The notes under the pieces: model-generated | What the model was told of the DNA's origin: nothing | Seen by the model: the letters and a program-made list of their open reading frames with translations, nothing else | The model's database searches: none | Source of the DNA: Crenobacter oryzisoli | GTDB lineage: Bacteria; Pseudomonadota; Gammaproteobacteria; Burkholderiales; Chromobacteriaceae | Reading direction: 5' to 3' | Assembly: GCF_030385785.1 (NCBI RefSeq) | Contig: NZ_JAUEDK010000044.1 | Location: 1 to 36,323, forward strand | Length of the DNA stretch: 36,323 nt | Shown: one piece after another, positions 7,682 to 15,788 of the stretch | Layout of the letters: each line of letters opens with the position of its first letter | Position numbering within the stretch: position 1 is the first letter of the stretch | Program-made: the position numbers and the translations under genes

Positions 7682-8283
7682 CTGAACGCAACCGTTTTTT
7701 CCCAAAGATCAGGGCGCTTTGTACAAACAGCATCCGCCAAGATATTTCGCTCTTTCAATAGCGATGCCAGCTGAAAAATTTCTATCTCGGGATCTCGCCC
7801 TTGAAGCTCTGGAGAAACAAGACAAAGTTTGAACCCCGCATCCTTGAGCCTTCTTGCATTTTGCTCATTCAGAGGGAAGTGGGTAAAGCAATCTACCCAG
7901 ACCCAATCCACCTTGCCTGCCAAATTCAGCGCTGTCTCAATCGACTCGAACTCTGAAATACGAACAGCACACCTATGTTCGCCAGCATTTGACCATTTTA
8001 CTAAAAATGGGAAAGATTGGTCTAAGAAAAAATAATCAGAAATACTTTTTGATTCCATTAGAGAAATCAGCCGCGCTTCGAGCCCTTCTTCCTTTACATT
8101 GAGTATTAGAGTTCCATGTCGATAGGCATTGATCCACTCATCAAAGTGCTCGCCAGGCATGCAAGGATCATGATGGATTATCAACCGATCTCCCTCGCTT
8201 CTAATATCCACCTCTACTCCATACTTTGAGTCGGTTGCCATAAGGTCGGATACTGTATTACGTCGGTGAAAAATGAGTTTCAT
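7678..8283 (-). CDS. Short glycerophosphodiester phosphodiesterase (GDPD)-like protein
   Basis: 201 residues. The N-terminus has the GDPD catalytic layout in shortened form: H6 in IFHRRN, E24 and D26 in YGVEVDIR, and H38 in IIHHDP. Typical GDPD enzymes are 240-300 residues with a long insertion, so this is a minimal TIM-barrel relative. I use the ATG at 8283, two bases after the GT2 stop; a TTG at 8289 overlapping that stop is the alternative. No signal peptide, so it should act in the cytoplasm. It might cleave a phosphodiester or cyclic phosphate intermediate made by the neighbouring nucleotidyltransferase or kinase, but the substrate cannot be told from sequence. Confidence 0.65.
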   Translation of the reverse strand: MKLIFHRRNTVSDLMATDSKYGVEVDIRSEGDRLIIHHDPCMPGEHFDEWINAYRHGTLILNVKEEGLEARLISLMESKSISDYFFLDQSFPFLVKWSNAGEHRCAVRISEFESIETALNLAGKVDWVWVDCFTHFPLNEQNARRLKDAGFKLCLVSPELQGRDPEIEIFQLASLLKERNILADAVCTKRPDLWEKTVAFR

Positions 8284-8285
8284 GT

Positions 8286-8978
8286 TCAAATTTTCTTTTT
8301 CAACTGAAGACTGAAATCGACCGTTCTACGTATAAATTTTCGCTTTGCGGCCCAATTGACATTCCAGTGAGAGACGCCATGTGCCCTCTTACCAAACTCA
8401 ACAGGAAAACGATGAACCTTGAGTTTACAGATTTGAGCCTGATAGTAAGCGTACAAATCAAGTGAAAAATCATCCGGGGGTGTCATCCAGGATTCAAAGA
8501 ACCGGCGAGAAAACATTGTAGGCTGCGCATTGATGTCCCACATAGGACGTGCGAGTAACAGAGTTTCGAATAAACTCATTCCAACAGTAAAAACAACATC
8601 CATGAAAGGGCGGCCGTAGCGTCGACCTTTTACAAAAATATCATCCCCATGCTTTTCAAATAAAGACAGGCCGCGAAGTGCATCTTGAGGATCAGTTTGC
8701 ATGTCCGCATGCGTCCAACCTAGAATTTCGCCTTTTGCCGCCTTGAGGCCAGACACAATTCCAAAGCCATACCCTTGATTTTTTTCAATACGAATAGCTC
8801 GACACCCGGGGTATTGGGGAAGTAGCTTCTGAAGTACTTCTTTTGTGCTATCGGTTGACCCATTGTCAACTAGAAGAACCTCCACACGTGGCTTGTTAGC
8901 CAGCCCTTTACAGCGCTCTAACAGCAACGGTAGATTATCTGCTTCGTTGTAACAAGGAATGACAAGAGAAAATCTCAT
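8286..8978 (-). CDS. GT2-family glycosyltransferase (dolichol-phosphate-mannose-synthase-like)
   Basis: 230 residues, GT-A fold. It opens with FSLVIPCYNEADNLPLLLE, then VEVLLVDNGSTDST and the metal-binding region GWTHADMQTDPQD, as in polyprenyl-phosphate sugar synthases (DPM1, GtrB, ArnC). Unlike GtrB and ArnC it lacks the two C-terminal membrane helices and ends with a basic stretch (AAKRKFIRRTVDFSLQLKKKI) that may hold it at the membrane. It follows gtrA with an ATGA overlap. The pairing suggests it links the operon's activated group to undecaprenyl phosphate. It could instead transfer directly to a glycan. Confidence 0.85.
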   Translation of the reverse strand: MRFSLVIPCYNEADNLPLLLERCKGLANKPRVEVLLVDNGSTDSTKEVLQKLLPQYPGCRAIRIEKNQGYGFGIVSGLKAAKGEILGWTHADMQTDPQDALRGLSLFEKHGDDIFVKGRRYGRPFMDVVFTVGMSLFETLLLARPMWDINAQPTMFSRRFFESWMTPPDDFSLDLYAYYQAQICKLKVHRFPVEFGKRAHGVSHWNVNWAAKRKFIRRTVDFSLQLKKKI

Positions 8979-9379
8979 AAATACCCCGATGTGTTACGCT
9001 GTCTGAACACAAAAAGCTTCATGCCCAAGAAGTTAAGGGATGCAGAAACTCCAGTTGCGAGCAAAAAAGGCAATTGAATGGCAGCAAACGTATTAGCAAC
9101 CACTTTTAATGCGAGTGAATTGATTAGAACATTTGCAGCAAGTGTGCTTGCATACAATACGACAAACCTGCACGCATTACCTGGGGCATGCGATTTGTGG
9201 CCAAAGGTCCAGAAACGATTGGCAAAGTAGGCAAATAGGGTTCCAACCAAAAACCCAATGGCTTTCGCCATGTCGACAGCCATGACATCAAGTCTAATCA
9301 GACCACGGTAAGTAACGAAGTCGACCAAGACAGTCGTTGCGCCAACAACCAAAAATATGGCCAGCTCGCGCTTAATCAT
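8975..9379 (-). CDS. GtrA-family membrane protein (putative polyprenyl-phosphate-sugar flippase)
   Basis: 134 residues with four transmembrane helices. It shows the GtrA signatures: FLVVGATTVLVDF near the start, GFLVGTLFAYFANRFWTF in the middle, and LNFLGMKLFVFR at the end. GtrA proteins are thought to flip undecaprenyl-phosphate sugars across the inner membrane for later transfer by a GT-C enzyme. The gene sits between the nucleotidyltransferase and GT2 genes with ATGA overlaps on both sides, fitting a GtrA/GtrB-like pair. Confidence 0.9.
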   Translation of the reverse strand: MIKRELAIFLVVGATTVLVDFVTYRGLIRLDVMAVDMAKAIGFLVGTLFAYFANRFWTFGHKSHAPGNACRFVVLYASTLAANVLINSLALKVVANTFAAIQLPFLLATGVSASLNFLGMKLFVFRQRNTSGYL

Positions 9380-11046
9380 GCAATTGCCTCAGGCAGTGCC
9401 GGAATTATAGCTTTGTATTTTTCCTTTAGGATGTCAACTTTGTCATTTGGTATTCGACCATCAAGCTCCAACCGGTAGGGATGGCTAGCCCATTTATGAA
9501 AGCACGATTGCCAGTACTCAAATGTACGCAGATCGTTCGGTGTGCCCCAGCATAAATAACTGTCCACTTCGAAAATATAGCAGCGTAACCCAAGTGCTAT
9601 TGCATCATCAATGAGCGAATCAATGTAAAACTCTCCATTAATCTGACCGTTACGCGCAATGAGTCGATCAAAGGAACGGCGGAAGTCTTCAACTCTGCGA
9701 AAGGTGAATGTACCCAAGACGATTGGGTCAGATGCTGGGGTGCCCAATGGTGTTTTGACTGAAATCGAGCGGATTAGTCCATCTTCGGCATCTATCCATC
9801 CAAACATTTTGGGGTGACGTAGAGCATTTGGATAAGCGCGAACTCCCCAAACGATAACATCGACAGACGGATCGTCGACGAGTTTATTAAAGGCATCAAT
9901 ATTGTAAAGTGCGCCGTTATCACAAGCACCAATGGTGATCGGAGCGCATTTCATTTCTTGCTTTTCATCTAGGGCATCCAGACCAATTAGTGCGCTACAG
10001 GCTTGCCCTTCCGTCACACGGTCAATCGTTTTGATAATCGCCGCCGGATAGAGAGCTTTTAGCTCATTTGCTACGTTCTCGTACCCTGCCATATCTGCTC
10101 TCAGCACAAAAATATGCTGTTCTGCAGGCGGCAGATCATTAGTAGCTTGGGCTACCATAGACCGTCCTGAAACGGAGATGAGTGGCTTGGACTGGTTGTA
10201 GCCTTCATTAGCAAAACGTTGTCCCAAACCAGCCATCGGAACCACTAATGCCCCACGTGGGGTCGAATTGTTTTGGGGTTGAGAAATTAATCCCCTGAAG
10301 GCCTTAGACCAAGTGTTGTATTCAGCCACGTCTTCTGGAGTCCCCCACTGCATGAAGTGCTGTAACGGGTAAACAACGACGGGGTTTTTATTTGCAAGCA
10401 ATGGCTTGTAGGCAAGGCTGACATAATACTCCCCCCCAACATTTAGATCCTGCTCCATTACTGCGTGGAATGCTTGACTCATGATTTGCGCTGACGCAAA
10501 GTAATAAGTCCCACTAGAGGCATACTCCTCCATCCGGTTATCGGTGTAAGGCTGTTTTTCCTGTATGTCGTGAACCCACCCATTTATTTCATGCATGTAG
10601 GCGTAATTTGTGCTGCCCAGCGAGTGGGGGTGAAAGCCTCTATATGCGGGAATTGCTCCAGCACAACCTGTGTCTTTAACGAATTGCTTGAAGTGACACC
10701 AATCCCAATAGCACGTGAAGTCGCAATAATTAACAACTACTGGCGCTGCTGGATCAAGTAGATGTTCAATGTGACGCACCGCATTGATTGGGCCGAGCTT
10801 ATGTGGCGGTATACCAACCACCTTCCCTGAAGGACAATACTCCTTCAATATGGCTTCCATGCGATAATCCGGCTCGTTTAAATGGTCATGGTTACATATA
10901 AAAATGAAATCTGCTTCACCAGGAAACATGTCGATAACGTGAGCTACGATAGGTTTGCCATCAATTTCGATCAGTGGTTTGGGTATTTTGTACCCGGCGC
11001 GACGAAATCGCTCTCCAAATCCGGACATGGGAATAACAATCTGCAC
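9376..11046 (-). CDS. Tandem two-domain nucleotidyltransferase
   Basis: 556 residues, first gene of the minus-strand operon. Two sugar-1-phosphate nucleotidyltransferase-like GT-A domains lie in one chain. Domain 1 (about 1-250) has IPMSGFGERFRRAGYKIPKPL with K23, and a metal aspartate in NYCDFTCY (109). Domain 2 (about 265-520) has VPMAGLGQRFANEGYNQSKPL (SKP instead of PKP), then GACDNGALYN as its likely metal site and FYIDSLIDDAI near the end. The domains differ strongly, so they probably have different substrates or one is regulatory. The start is GTG with an AAAAGGCG ribosome site about 5 nt upstream. It likely makes the activated donor for the operon; which NTP and which phosphate it uses is unknown. 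Confidence 0.75.
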   Translation of the reverse strand: MQIVIPMSGFGERFRRAGYKIPKPLIEIDGKPIVAHVIDMFPGEADFIFICNHDHLNEPDYRMEAILKEYCPSGKVVGIPPHKLGPINAVRHIEHLLDPAAPVVVNYCDFTCYWDWCHFKQFVKDTGCAGAIPAYRGFHPHSLGSTNYAYMHEINGWVHDIQEKQPYTDNRMEEYASSGTYYFASAQIMSQAFHAVMEQDLNVGGEYYVSLAYKPLLANKNPVVVYPLQHFMQWGTPEDVAEYNTWSKAFRGLISQPQNNSTPRGALVVPMAGLGQRFANEGYNQSKPLISVSGRSMVAQATNDLPPAEQHIFVLRADMAGYENVANELKALYPAAIIKTIDRVTEGQACSALIGLDALDEKQEMKCAPITIGACDNGALYNIDAFNKLVDDPSVDVIVWGVRAYPNALRHPKMFGWIDAEDGLIRSISVKTPLGTPASDPIVLGTFTFRRVEDFRRSFDRLIARNGQINGEFYIDSLIDDAIALGLRCYIFEVDSYLCWGTPNDLRTFEYWQSCFHKWASHPYRLELDGRIPNDKVDILKEKYKAIIPALPEAIA

Positions 11047-11273
11047 AAAATCGCCTTTTAATATTGATTTTTCAAAATGATGTTATTGCATTGATGCACA
11101 AGCAATGCCGCCATTTTAATCTAGTGGGCGGTGTTTGCACACTAGAGCTAGTATCTTTTGGGCTTTGCCGCGTGTGCGAAGGTCTCTGAGGTGTACGCCG
11201 AGACTGGGGTGTCCTAGCAAGAGGGGACAGCTGCGTTTCATGCGGCCTCAGCAGAATGGCGCTGTTAAGGAAA
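11047..11273. other. Operon leader and flank of the IS110-type element
   Basis: 227 bp between the nucleotidyltransferase start and the first IS1111-type end. It should contain the promoter of the minus-strand operon, but I see no convincing -35/-10 pair. Two imperfect palindromes are present: GCATTG..CAATGC (11088-11108) and TCTAGTG..CACTAGA (11120-11146). They might be operator or hairpin sites. No gene is supported here. Confidence 0.4.
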
Positions 11274-11352
11274 TGGACGTCCCCTTCCTGAAGCGGCACC
11301 TCGGTGCCACAGTGAGTTTGCAACCGACTCACTGACCGAAGGGAGCGCCACC

Positions 11353-12323
11353 ATGAACATTACGACGATTAGACTGGATCTGGCCAAGAACGTGTTCCAG
11401 GTCCACGTGGTGGATGAGCGTGGCAGAGCCGTTCTGCGCAAACAGTTGGCTCGCCATCAAGTGGCCGCGTTCTTTGCCAGCCTGCCCCCCTGTCTGGTCG
11501 GCATGGAAGTATGTAGCAGTGCACACTACGGGGCTAGAATGCTGGCGACCCAAGGCCACATCCTCAGGCTAATGGCACCCCAGTTCGTGAAGCCCTACGT
11601 CAAAGGCAGCAAGACCGATGCGGCTGATGCCGAGGTGATCTGCGAAGCGGTGTCCCGTCCCAACATGCGCTTTGTGCCTGTGAAGTTACCCGAGCAACAA
11701 GAGCTGCTGGCGGTTCACCGGGCTCGGGCCGGTTTTGTGAAAGCCCGTACCGCCCAAGCCAACCAGCTGCGTGACTTGCCGGCTGAATTTGGAATAGCCA
11801 TTCCCATGGGGCTGGCATCACTGCGGCAGCGCCTGCCGATGGTGCTGGTAGATAGTAACAATGGGTTACCGGGGATGATGCGAGAGCTGGTCACCAGACT
11901 CGCCGATCATCTTCGGGTTCTGGATCAACAGGTGGCCGAGCTGGAGAAGCAGATTCAGCTGTGGCATCGCCAGAGCGAACCTTCGCAGCGGCTGGCGACG
12001 ATACCAGGCATTGGATCGATCACCGCCAGGGCGTTGGTGGCGAGCATTGGTGATGCACGCTCGTACAGCAACGGTCGACAGCGGGCTGACTGACTGGGGC
12101 TGGTCCCCCGACAGCACTCCAGTGTCGGCAAGCCGGTCTTGCTGGGCATTAGCAAACGGGGGGACGTCTATCTGCGCACCTTGCTGATCCACGGTACCCG
12201 AGCGGTAATCCAGCATGTTGAACGCTGCTGTGATCAAGCGGGGGCTGGTTGAAGCAGCTATTAAGTTGGGTGCTGCTGGCCCACAACCGGCAGTGTGGTG
12301 TACCGGCCCCGTTGGCCGCGTGA
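11353..12323 (+). pseudogene. IS110/IS1111 transposase, disrupted
   Basis: The RuvC-like N-terminal domain is present (TIRLDLAKNVFQVHVVDE, LVGMEVCSSAH, KTDAADAEVICEA), as is the helix-hairpin-helix part of the C-terminal domain (LATIPGIGSITARALVASIGD). A TGA at 12091-12093 replaces the tryptophan normally found before LGLVPRQHSS. The frame then continues through GKPVLLGISKRGDVYLRTLLIHG. A one-base deletion near 12245 shifts the frame (GAWLKQLL becomes GAG-stop). An apparent in-frame loss of some 20 residues precedes WVLLAHNRQ, and the protein ends near 12323. The premature stop removes the catalytic serine region, so it is inactive. An R replaces the G found at residue 7 of the inverted copy, beside the first catalytic aspartate. 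Confidence 0.85.
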
Positions 12324-12585
12324 ACGCCTGCACGGAACCTCGTCAGCAACAAGAAAGGCTTTCCTACCGATTGCCCAGGCGATCAACGAGTGATGGCGAA
12401 ACAGGTGAGACCGTGGTTGGCAGAACCCGCTATATACGGAGCACATCAAGTGCGTCAGTCCGATTGGGGCCCCAACCAGCAGATTCCATCAGGGATGGGT
12501 AACAACACCGCTGTCGCTAAAAATCCGAATATACGGCTGCAATCGCTACCTTCGAGCCACCATGAAATGAGTGCTTGGCAAATTT
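12324..12585 (+). ncRNA. Possible guide (seekRNA) region of the IS1111-type element
   Basis: Non-coding interval between the decayed transposase and the right inverted repeat. In IS1111-group elements a structured guide RNA for target choice is encoded downstream of the transposase gene. This interval has the right position and size, but I could not fold it, and decay of the transposase means the RNA may also be damaged. Confidence 0.3.
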
Positions 12586-12595
12586 GGGGAGTCCA

Positions 12596-12821
12596 TGTAC
12601 GTCCATGCACGGATATAAGCGTGCAACCAACCACTGTATGTCATCTCGTGAAAACTGCCCTTGGCAAACAGGAGTCATCCAAATAAGCAGCTCTAAGTCC
12701 TGTCAAGTTGCCGCAAACAGTGCGGGGTCGACTCGCCACATGAACCCGCACAAGCCCCGCTATCGCACGCACCACCAACTGGCCAGAGTCCAACCGCAGC
12801 CTGCAGAGCCGGGGCAACCTG
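12596..12821. other. Unassigned remnant DNA between two IS fragments
   Basis: 226 bp between the right end of copy 1 and the broken edge of the second element. It includes a small hairpin (TGCACG..CGTGCA, about 12605-12624). I recognise no protein or IS sequence in it. Confidence 0.4.
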
Positions 12822-13250
12822 CAAGCCACGAATCTGATTTGCCTGTGCCGTTCGGGCCTTCACGAATCCTTGCCGAACTCGATGTAATGCCAACACCGCT
12901 TGCTGCTCCATGCTTTTGACCGGAACGTAGCGCATATTCGGCCGAGCCACTGCTTCGCAGATGGCCTCGGCATCGGCCATATCGTTCTTGTTGGTCTTCA
13001 CGTAAGGCTTCACGAATTGGGGCGCCATCAAGCGTACCGTGTGCCCAAGGGTCCGCAGCTTCCGTGCCCGGTGATGAGCACTGCCACAAGCTTCCATGCC
13101 GATCACACAATCCCGGTTCAGGTCATCGAACCATGCAAGAAACGTCTCTCGACGCAGCTTCTTGCGCACCACTACTTGTTCCTTGCTATCCACACCATGG
13201 ACCTGGAGCACTGACTTTGCCAAATCAACGCCGACGCGCATAAGCTTCAT
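12822..13250 (-). pseudogene. IS110-family transposase, N-terminal half only
   Basis: From ATG at 13250, 143 residues match the family: MRVGVDLAKSVLQVHGVD, CVIGMEACGSAHH, RLMAPQFVKPYVKTNKND, MADAEAICEAVARPNMRY, FVKARTAQANQIRGL. The frame stays open to about 12693, but the sequence after residue 143 no longer looks like a transposase and the whole catalytic-serine domain is absent. Roughly 60-65% similar by eye to the neighbouring transposase, so it is a different IS. Confidence 0.8.
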
Positions 13251-13331
13251 GGTGGACTCCTTCTTCCTGGTGACTGGTTGATCCCACTCTCCAGTCTGGC
13301 ACCTGATGCCGTTTAGGGGAGGAGGAGTCCA
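12822..13331 (-). mobile_element. Truncated second IS110/IS1111-type element inserted into copy 2
   Basis: The outer end TGGACTCCTCCTCCCC (minus strand, starting at 13331) is related to but distinct from the end of the other element. It interrupts the transposase of copy 2 just after the codons for GMEA. Its own transposase starts at 13250, and homology is lost after about 12822, so the 3' half and right end are missing. This is a nested insertion followed by deletion. Confidence 0.7.
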
Positions 13332-13339
13332 TCCCATTG

Positions 13340-13497
13340 CTTCCATGCCGACCAGACAGGGGGGGCAGGTTGGCAAAGAACGCGGCCACTTGATGGCGAG
13401 CCAACTGTTTGCGCAGAACGGCTCTGCCACGCTCATCCGCCACGTGGACCTGGAACACGTTCTTGGCCAGATCCAGTCCAATCGTCGTAATGTTCAT
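13340..13497 (-). pseudogene. IS1111-type transposase N-terminal fragment
   Basis: It starts at ATG 13497 with TTIGLDLAKNVFQVHVADER and runs to about residue 47. There a 7-C run (6 C in copy 1) at about 13358-13364 shifts the frame; the GMEA codons then continue in the shifted frame until the second element begins. Non-functional. Confidence 0.85.
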
Positions 13498-13576
13498 GGT
13501 GGCGCTCCCTTAGGTCAGTGAGTCGGTTGCAAACTCACTGTGGCACCGAGATGCCGCTTCAGGAAGGGGGCGTCCA
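13340..13576 (-). mobile_element. IS1111-type element, copy 2, left-end fragment (inverted)
   Basis: 237 bp nearly identical to 11274-11509 but on the other strand, including the end TGGACGCCCCC, the leader and the first part of the transposase. It has one extra C in a C-run (7 instead of 6), which breaks the frame, and is cut by the second element at 13331. Everything downstream of that point is lost. Confidence 0.85.
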
Positions 13577-14365
13577 TACCATTAACGGCGCCGGCCTGGG
13601 TAGTCCACTGTTCCATGGGAACTTTCTTACTAGTGGCAATGGTAATCGGAAGAGTGGATGCATATGGTTATCATCAATGAATGGCCGCTCTTGAGTTAGG
13701 AATGCTCATGCCGTTCAGCAACAGGACTGGAAAGAACGCCGATTTTCTGTTTACCTTGACGGTCTACAGGGTTATCACCCGTCGTCGCTAAGTGGTGACG
13801 GCTATGAAGAAGTAATTTATAAGGAAATGCCATTGGTCTTATGCCTATAAAAGGCAAGATTGGGCTTCTTGAGCAACCTATAGGGAACGTAACTCTAAGC
13901 GACAATCTCTGAAGAGAGCGAGCTAACAAGTTTATGCTAAGTACCGCATCGTCGAGTGGATGGGCATCTCATCAAACTTTCAGCTACTGCTCATGGCCTC
14001 GGTCGTGACTAGGTGTCGAAGCGTATGCGAACGCCATGCGTTGGGTAGCCCGGCGGTCCGAGAGGGACGCTAGGTGCTTGCAAGGCATGTTTAATTACAA
14101 TCTTTGGATGGCCCTGCCAAGCAAAACATCTTCGGAGATCCAAGATCCCCGATGGTGGCTGTAGCGAGGCTCTGTTTGTAGTGATGTTATAACGTCAGCC
14201 CGGGCTTTACTAGCTATGTGCCTTTAGGTGCTTGGAAGATGTTTACTATGACAAAACAGTCAATCTGACTTCGCCGCAATACACTTTGCCGACGCTAACG
14301 TAAAATGGGCATGAGTGTGTGCTGCATATGTCATAATTGCCGATTTTTCTATGCAATAGAGCAAA
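13577..14365. other. Long intergenic region upstream of manC, no gene recognised
   Basis: 789 bp without a supported gene. A 77-codon minus-strand frame (13696-13929) has no recognisable features. The stretch should hold the promoter and 5' leader of the manC operon, and may include worn mobile-element DNA. I searched for the ops/JUMPstart core (GGCGGTAGC) near the operon start and did not find it. Confidence 0.5.
14329..14337 (+). promoter_or_regulatory. Possible extended -10 promoter for the manC operon
   Basis: TGTCATAAT fits the extended -10 pattern (TGnTATAAT with one mismatch), 28 nt before the manC ATG. No good -35 element lies at the usual distance, so support is weak. Confidence 0.25.
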
Positions 14366-15784
14366 ATGTCTACCTTGATCCCGACTATTCTCTGCGGCGG
14401 CGCAGGTTCGCGCCTTTGGCCTGTTTCCCGTGAGCAGCATCCCAAGCCGTTCATCCGCCTGTCCGATGGACAGAGCCTGCTGCAGAAAGCCTTCTTGCGT
14501 GGTTTCGAGTTGCCCGGTACCTCTGAAGTACTGACTGTCACCAATCGCGACCTGTTTTTCAAGACAGAGGATGAATTCCGGGAGGTCAACACTAAGAAGT
14601 TGCCGACCTCGTTTGTGTTAGAGCCCTTTGGCCGCAATACAGCTGCGGCGGTGGCCAGTGCGGCGCTGCAAATTCAACGCCGTCACGGGGATGATGCCGT
14701 TATGCTGGTATTGGCGGCAGACCACCTGATCGCCGACCAGCAAGCGTTTGCCATGGCGGTGACCAAGGCCGTTGAGTTGGCGGACACTGGCAAGCTGGTG
14801 ACATTCGGCATCCGCCCGGATGCGCCCGAAACCGGGTATGGTTACATCGAGGCAGACGGCAACCAGGTAATTCGCTTCGTTGAGAAGCCATCGCTTGAAG
14901 CCGCTCAGAACTATCTGGCCACGGGCCGCTTCCTGTGGAACTCCGGCATGTTCTGCTTCAGTGCTGGCGCTCTCATCGCCGAGATGAAGAAGCATTGCCC
15001 GACGGTACTGCAGGCTGTTGAACGTTGTATCGATGCCTCGCGTCTTGCTGTGGGCAAAGGCTTTATCCAGTTGGAATTGGAAGCGGACAGCTTTGTCGAC
15101 GTCCCTGATATTTCCATCGACTATGCCGTCATGGAAAAGTCTTCCAATGTTGCTGTGGTTCCATGCGATATCGGGTGGAGCGATATCGGTTCATGGGCTG
15201 CCTTGGGTGGCATTGGGGCAACAGATGCTGTAGGCAACTGCGTTGAGGGTGACGCAGTCCTTCACGATGTCAGCAATTGCTACATCAAGAGTGAAGACCG
15301 CTTGATCGGAGCGGTGGGTATTGACAATCTCGTGATCATCGACACCCCAGACGCCCTGCTGGTCGCCAACAAGGACAGGGCCCAGGACGTAAAGCAGATC
15401 TATGCTGGCCTCAAGGCACAAGGGCATGAGGCGTACCGATTGCATCGTACCGTGCACCGTCCTTGGGGAACCTACACGGTTTTGGAAGAAGGGGACCGCT
15501 TCAAAATCAAGCGTATCGTGGTCAAGCCCGGCGCCAGCCTCAGCTTGCAGATGCACCATCATCGGAGCGAACACTGGATTGTCGTGAGTGGTGCGGCACG
15601 TGTTATCAATGGCGACAAGGAACTCTTCGTTTCCACTAACGAGTCCACCTACATCCCGGCTGGTCACCAGCACCGCTTGGAAAACCCCGGGGTGATCGAC
15701 CTAGTCATGATTGAAGTGCAAAGTGGCGAATATCTGGGAGAGGACGATATTGTGCGCTTCCAGGACAACTACGGACGCTGCTGA
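14366..15784 (+). CDS. manC: Mannose-1-phosphate guanylyltransferase / mannose-6-phosphate isomerase
   Basis: 472 residues, the full length of type II two-domain enzymes (AlgA, WbpW, CpsB). Makes GDP-mannose from mannose-1-phosphate and GTP; the C-terminal domain isomerises fructose-6-phosphate. Nucleotidyl motif [16 protein letters not shown] (11-28), substrate motif FVEKPS and NSGMF are intact. The C-terminal cupin has [22 protein letters not shown] and [15 protein letters not shown]. The ATG at 14366 gives the canonical IPTILCGG start; only a weak ribosome site (agag) precedes it. First gene of the plus-strand cluster, four bases before manB. A close WbpW homologue is assumed from domain structure. 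Confidence 0.95.
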   Translation: MSTLIPTILCGGAGSRLWPVSREQHPKPFIRLSDGQSLLQKAFLRGFELPGTSEVLTVTNRDLFFKTEDEFREVNTKKLPTSFVLEPFGRNTAAAVASAALQIQRRHGDDAVMLVLAADHLIADQQAFAMAVTKAVELADTGKLVTFGIRPDAPETGYGYIEADGNQVIRFVEKPSLEAAQNYLATGRFLWNSGMFCFSAGALIAEMKKHCPTVLQAVERCIDASRLAVGKGFIQLELEADSFVDVPDISIDYAVMEKSSNVAVVPCDIGWSDIGSWAALGGIGATDAVGNCVEGDAVLHDVSNCYIKSEDRLIGAVGIDNLVIIDTPDALLVANKDRAQDVKQIYAGLKAQGHEAYRLHRTVHRPWGTYTVLEEGDRFKIKRIVVKPGASLSLQMHHHRSEHWIVVSGAARVINGDKELFVSTNESTYIPAGHQHRLENPGVIDLVMIEVQSGEYLGEDDIVRFQDNYGRC

Positions 15785-15788
15785 CACC

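Larger units (their letters stand above)
11274..12595 (+). mobile_element. Decayed IS110-family (IS1111 group) element, copy 1
   Basis: The left end tggacgtcccc (11274-11284) is matched by inverted ggggagtcca at 12586-12595, giving an element of about 1.3 kb, the usual size of this group. It has no target duplication, as expected for IS110-type elements. The transposase frame is broken (next entry). About 270 bp of non-coding DNA lie between the transposase end and the right end, where IS1111-group elements carry their guide RNA. Its first 236 bp are nearly identical to the inverted copy at 13340-13576. Confidence 0.75.

Noticed and set aside
2117-11046. Explaining the whole minus-strand operon as a phage Gtr serotype-conversion cassette
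   Set aside because: GtrA and GT2 fit, but phage cassettes do not carry an aldolase, HAD, kinase fusion, GDPD-like protein and tandem nucleotidyltransferase, and no phage genes or att site are seen.
11135-11335. 66-codon plus-strand frame at the IS1111-type left end
   Set aside because: It spans the element boundary and part of its leader, so it is unlikely to be a gene.
14000-14365. Possible ops/JUMPstart element upstream of manC
   Set aside because: The only similar string (ggtagcccggcggtcc near 14043) does not match GGCGGTAGC in order or spacing.
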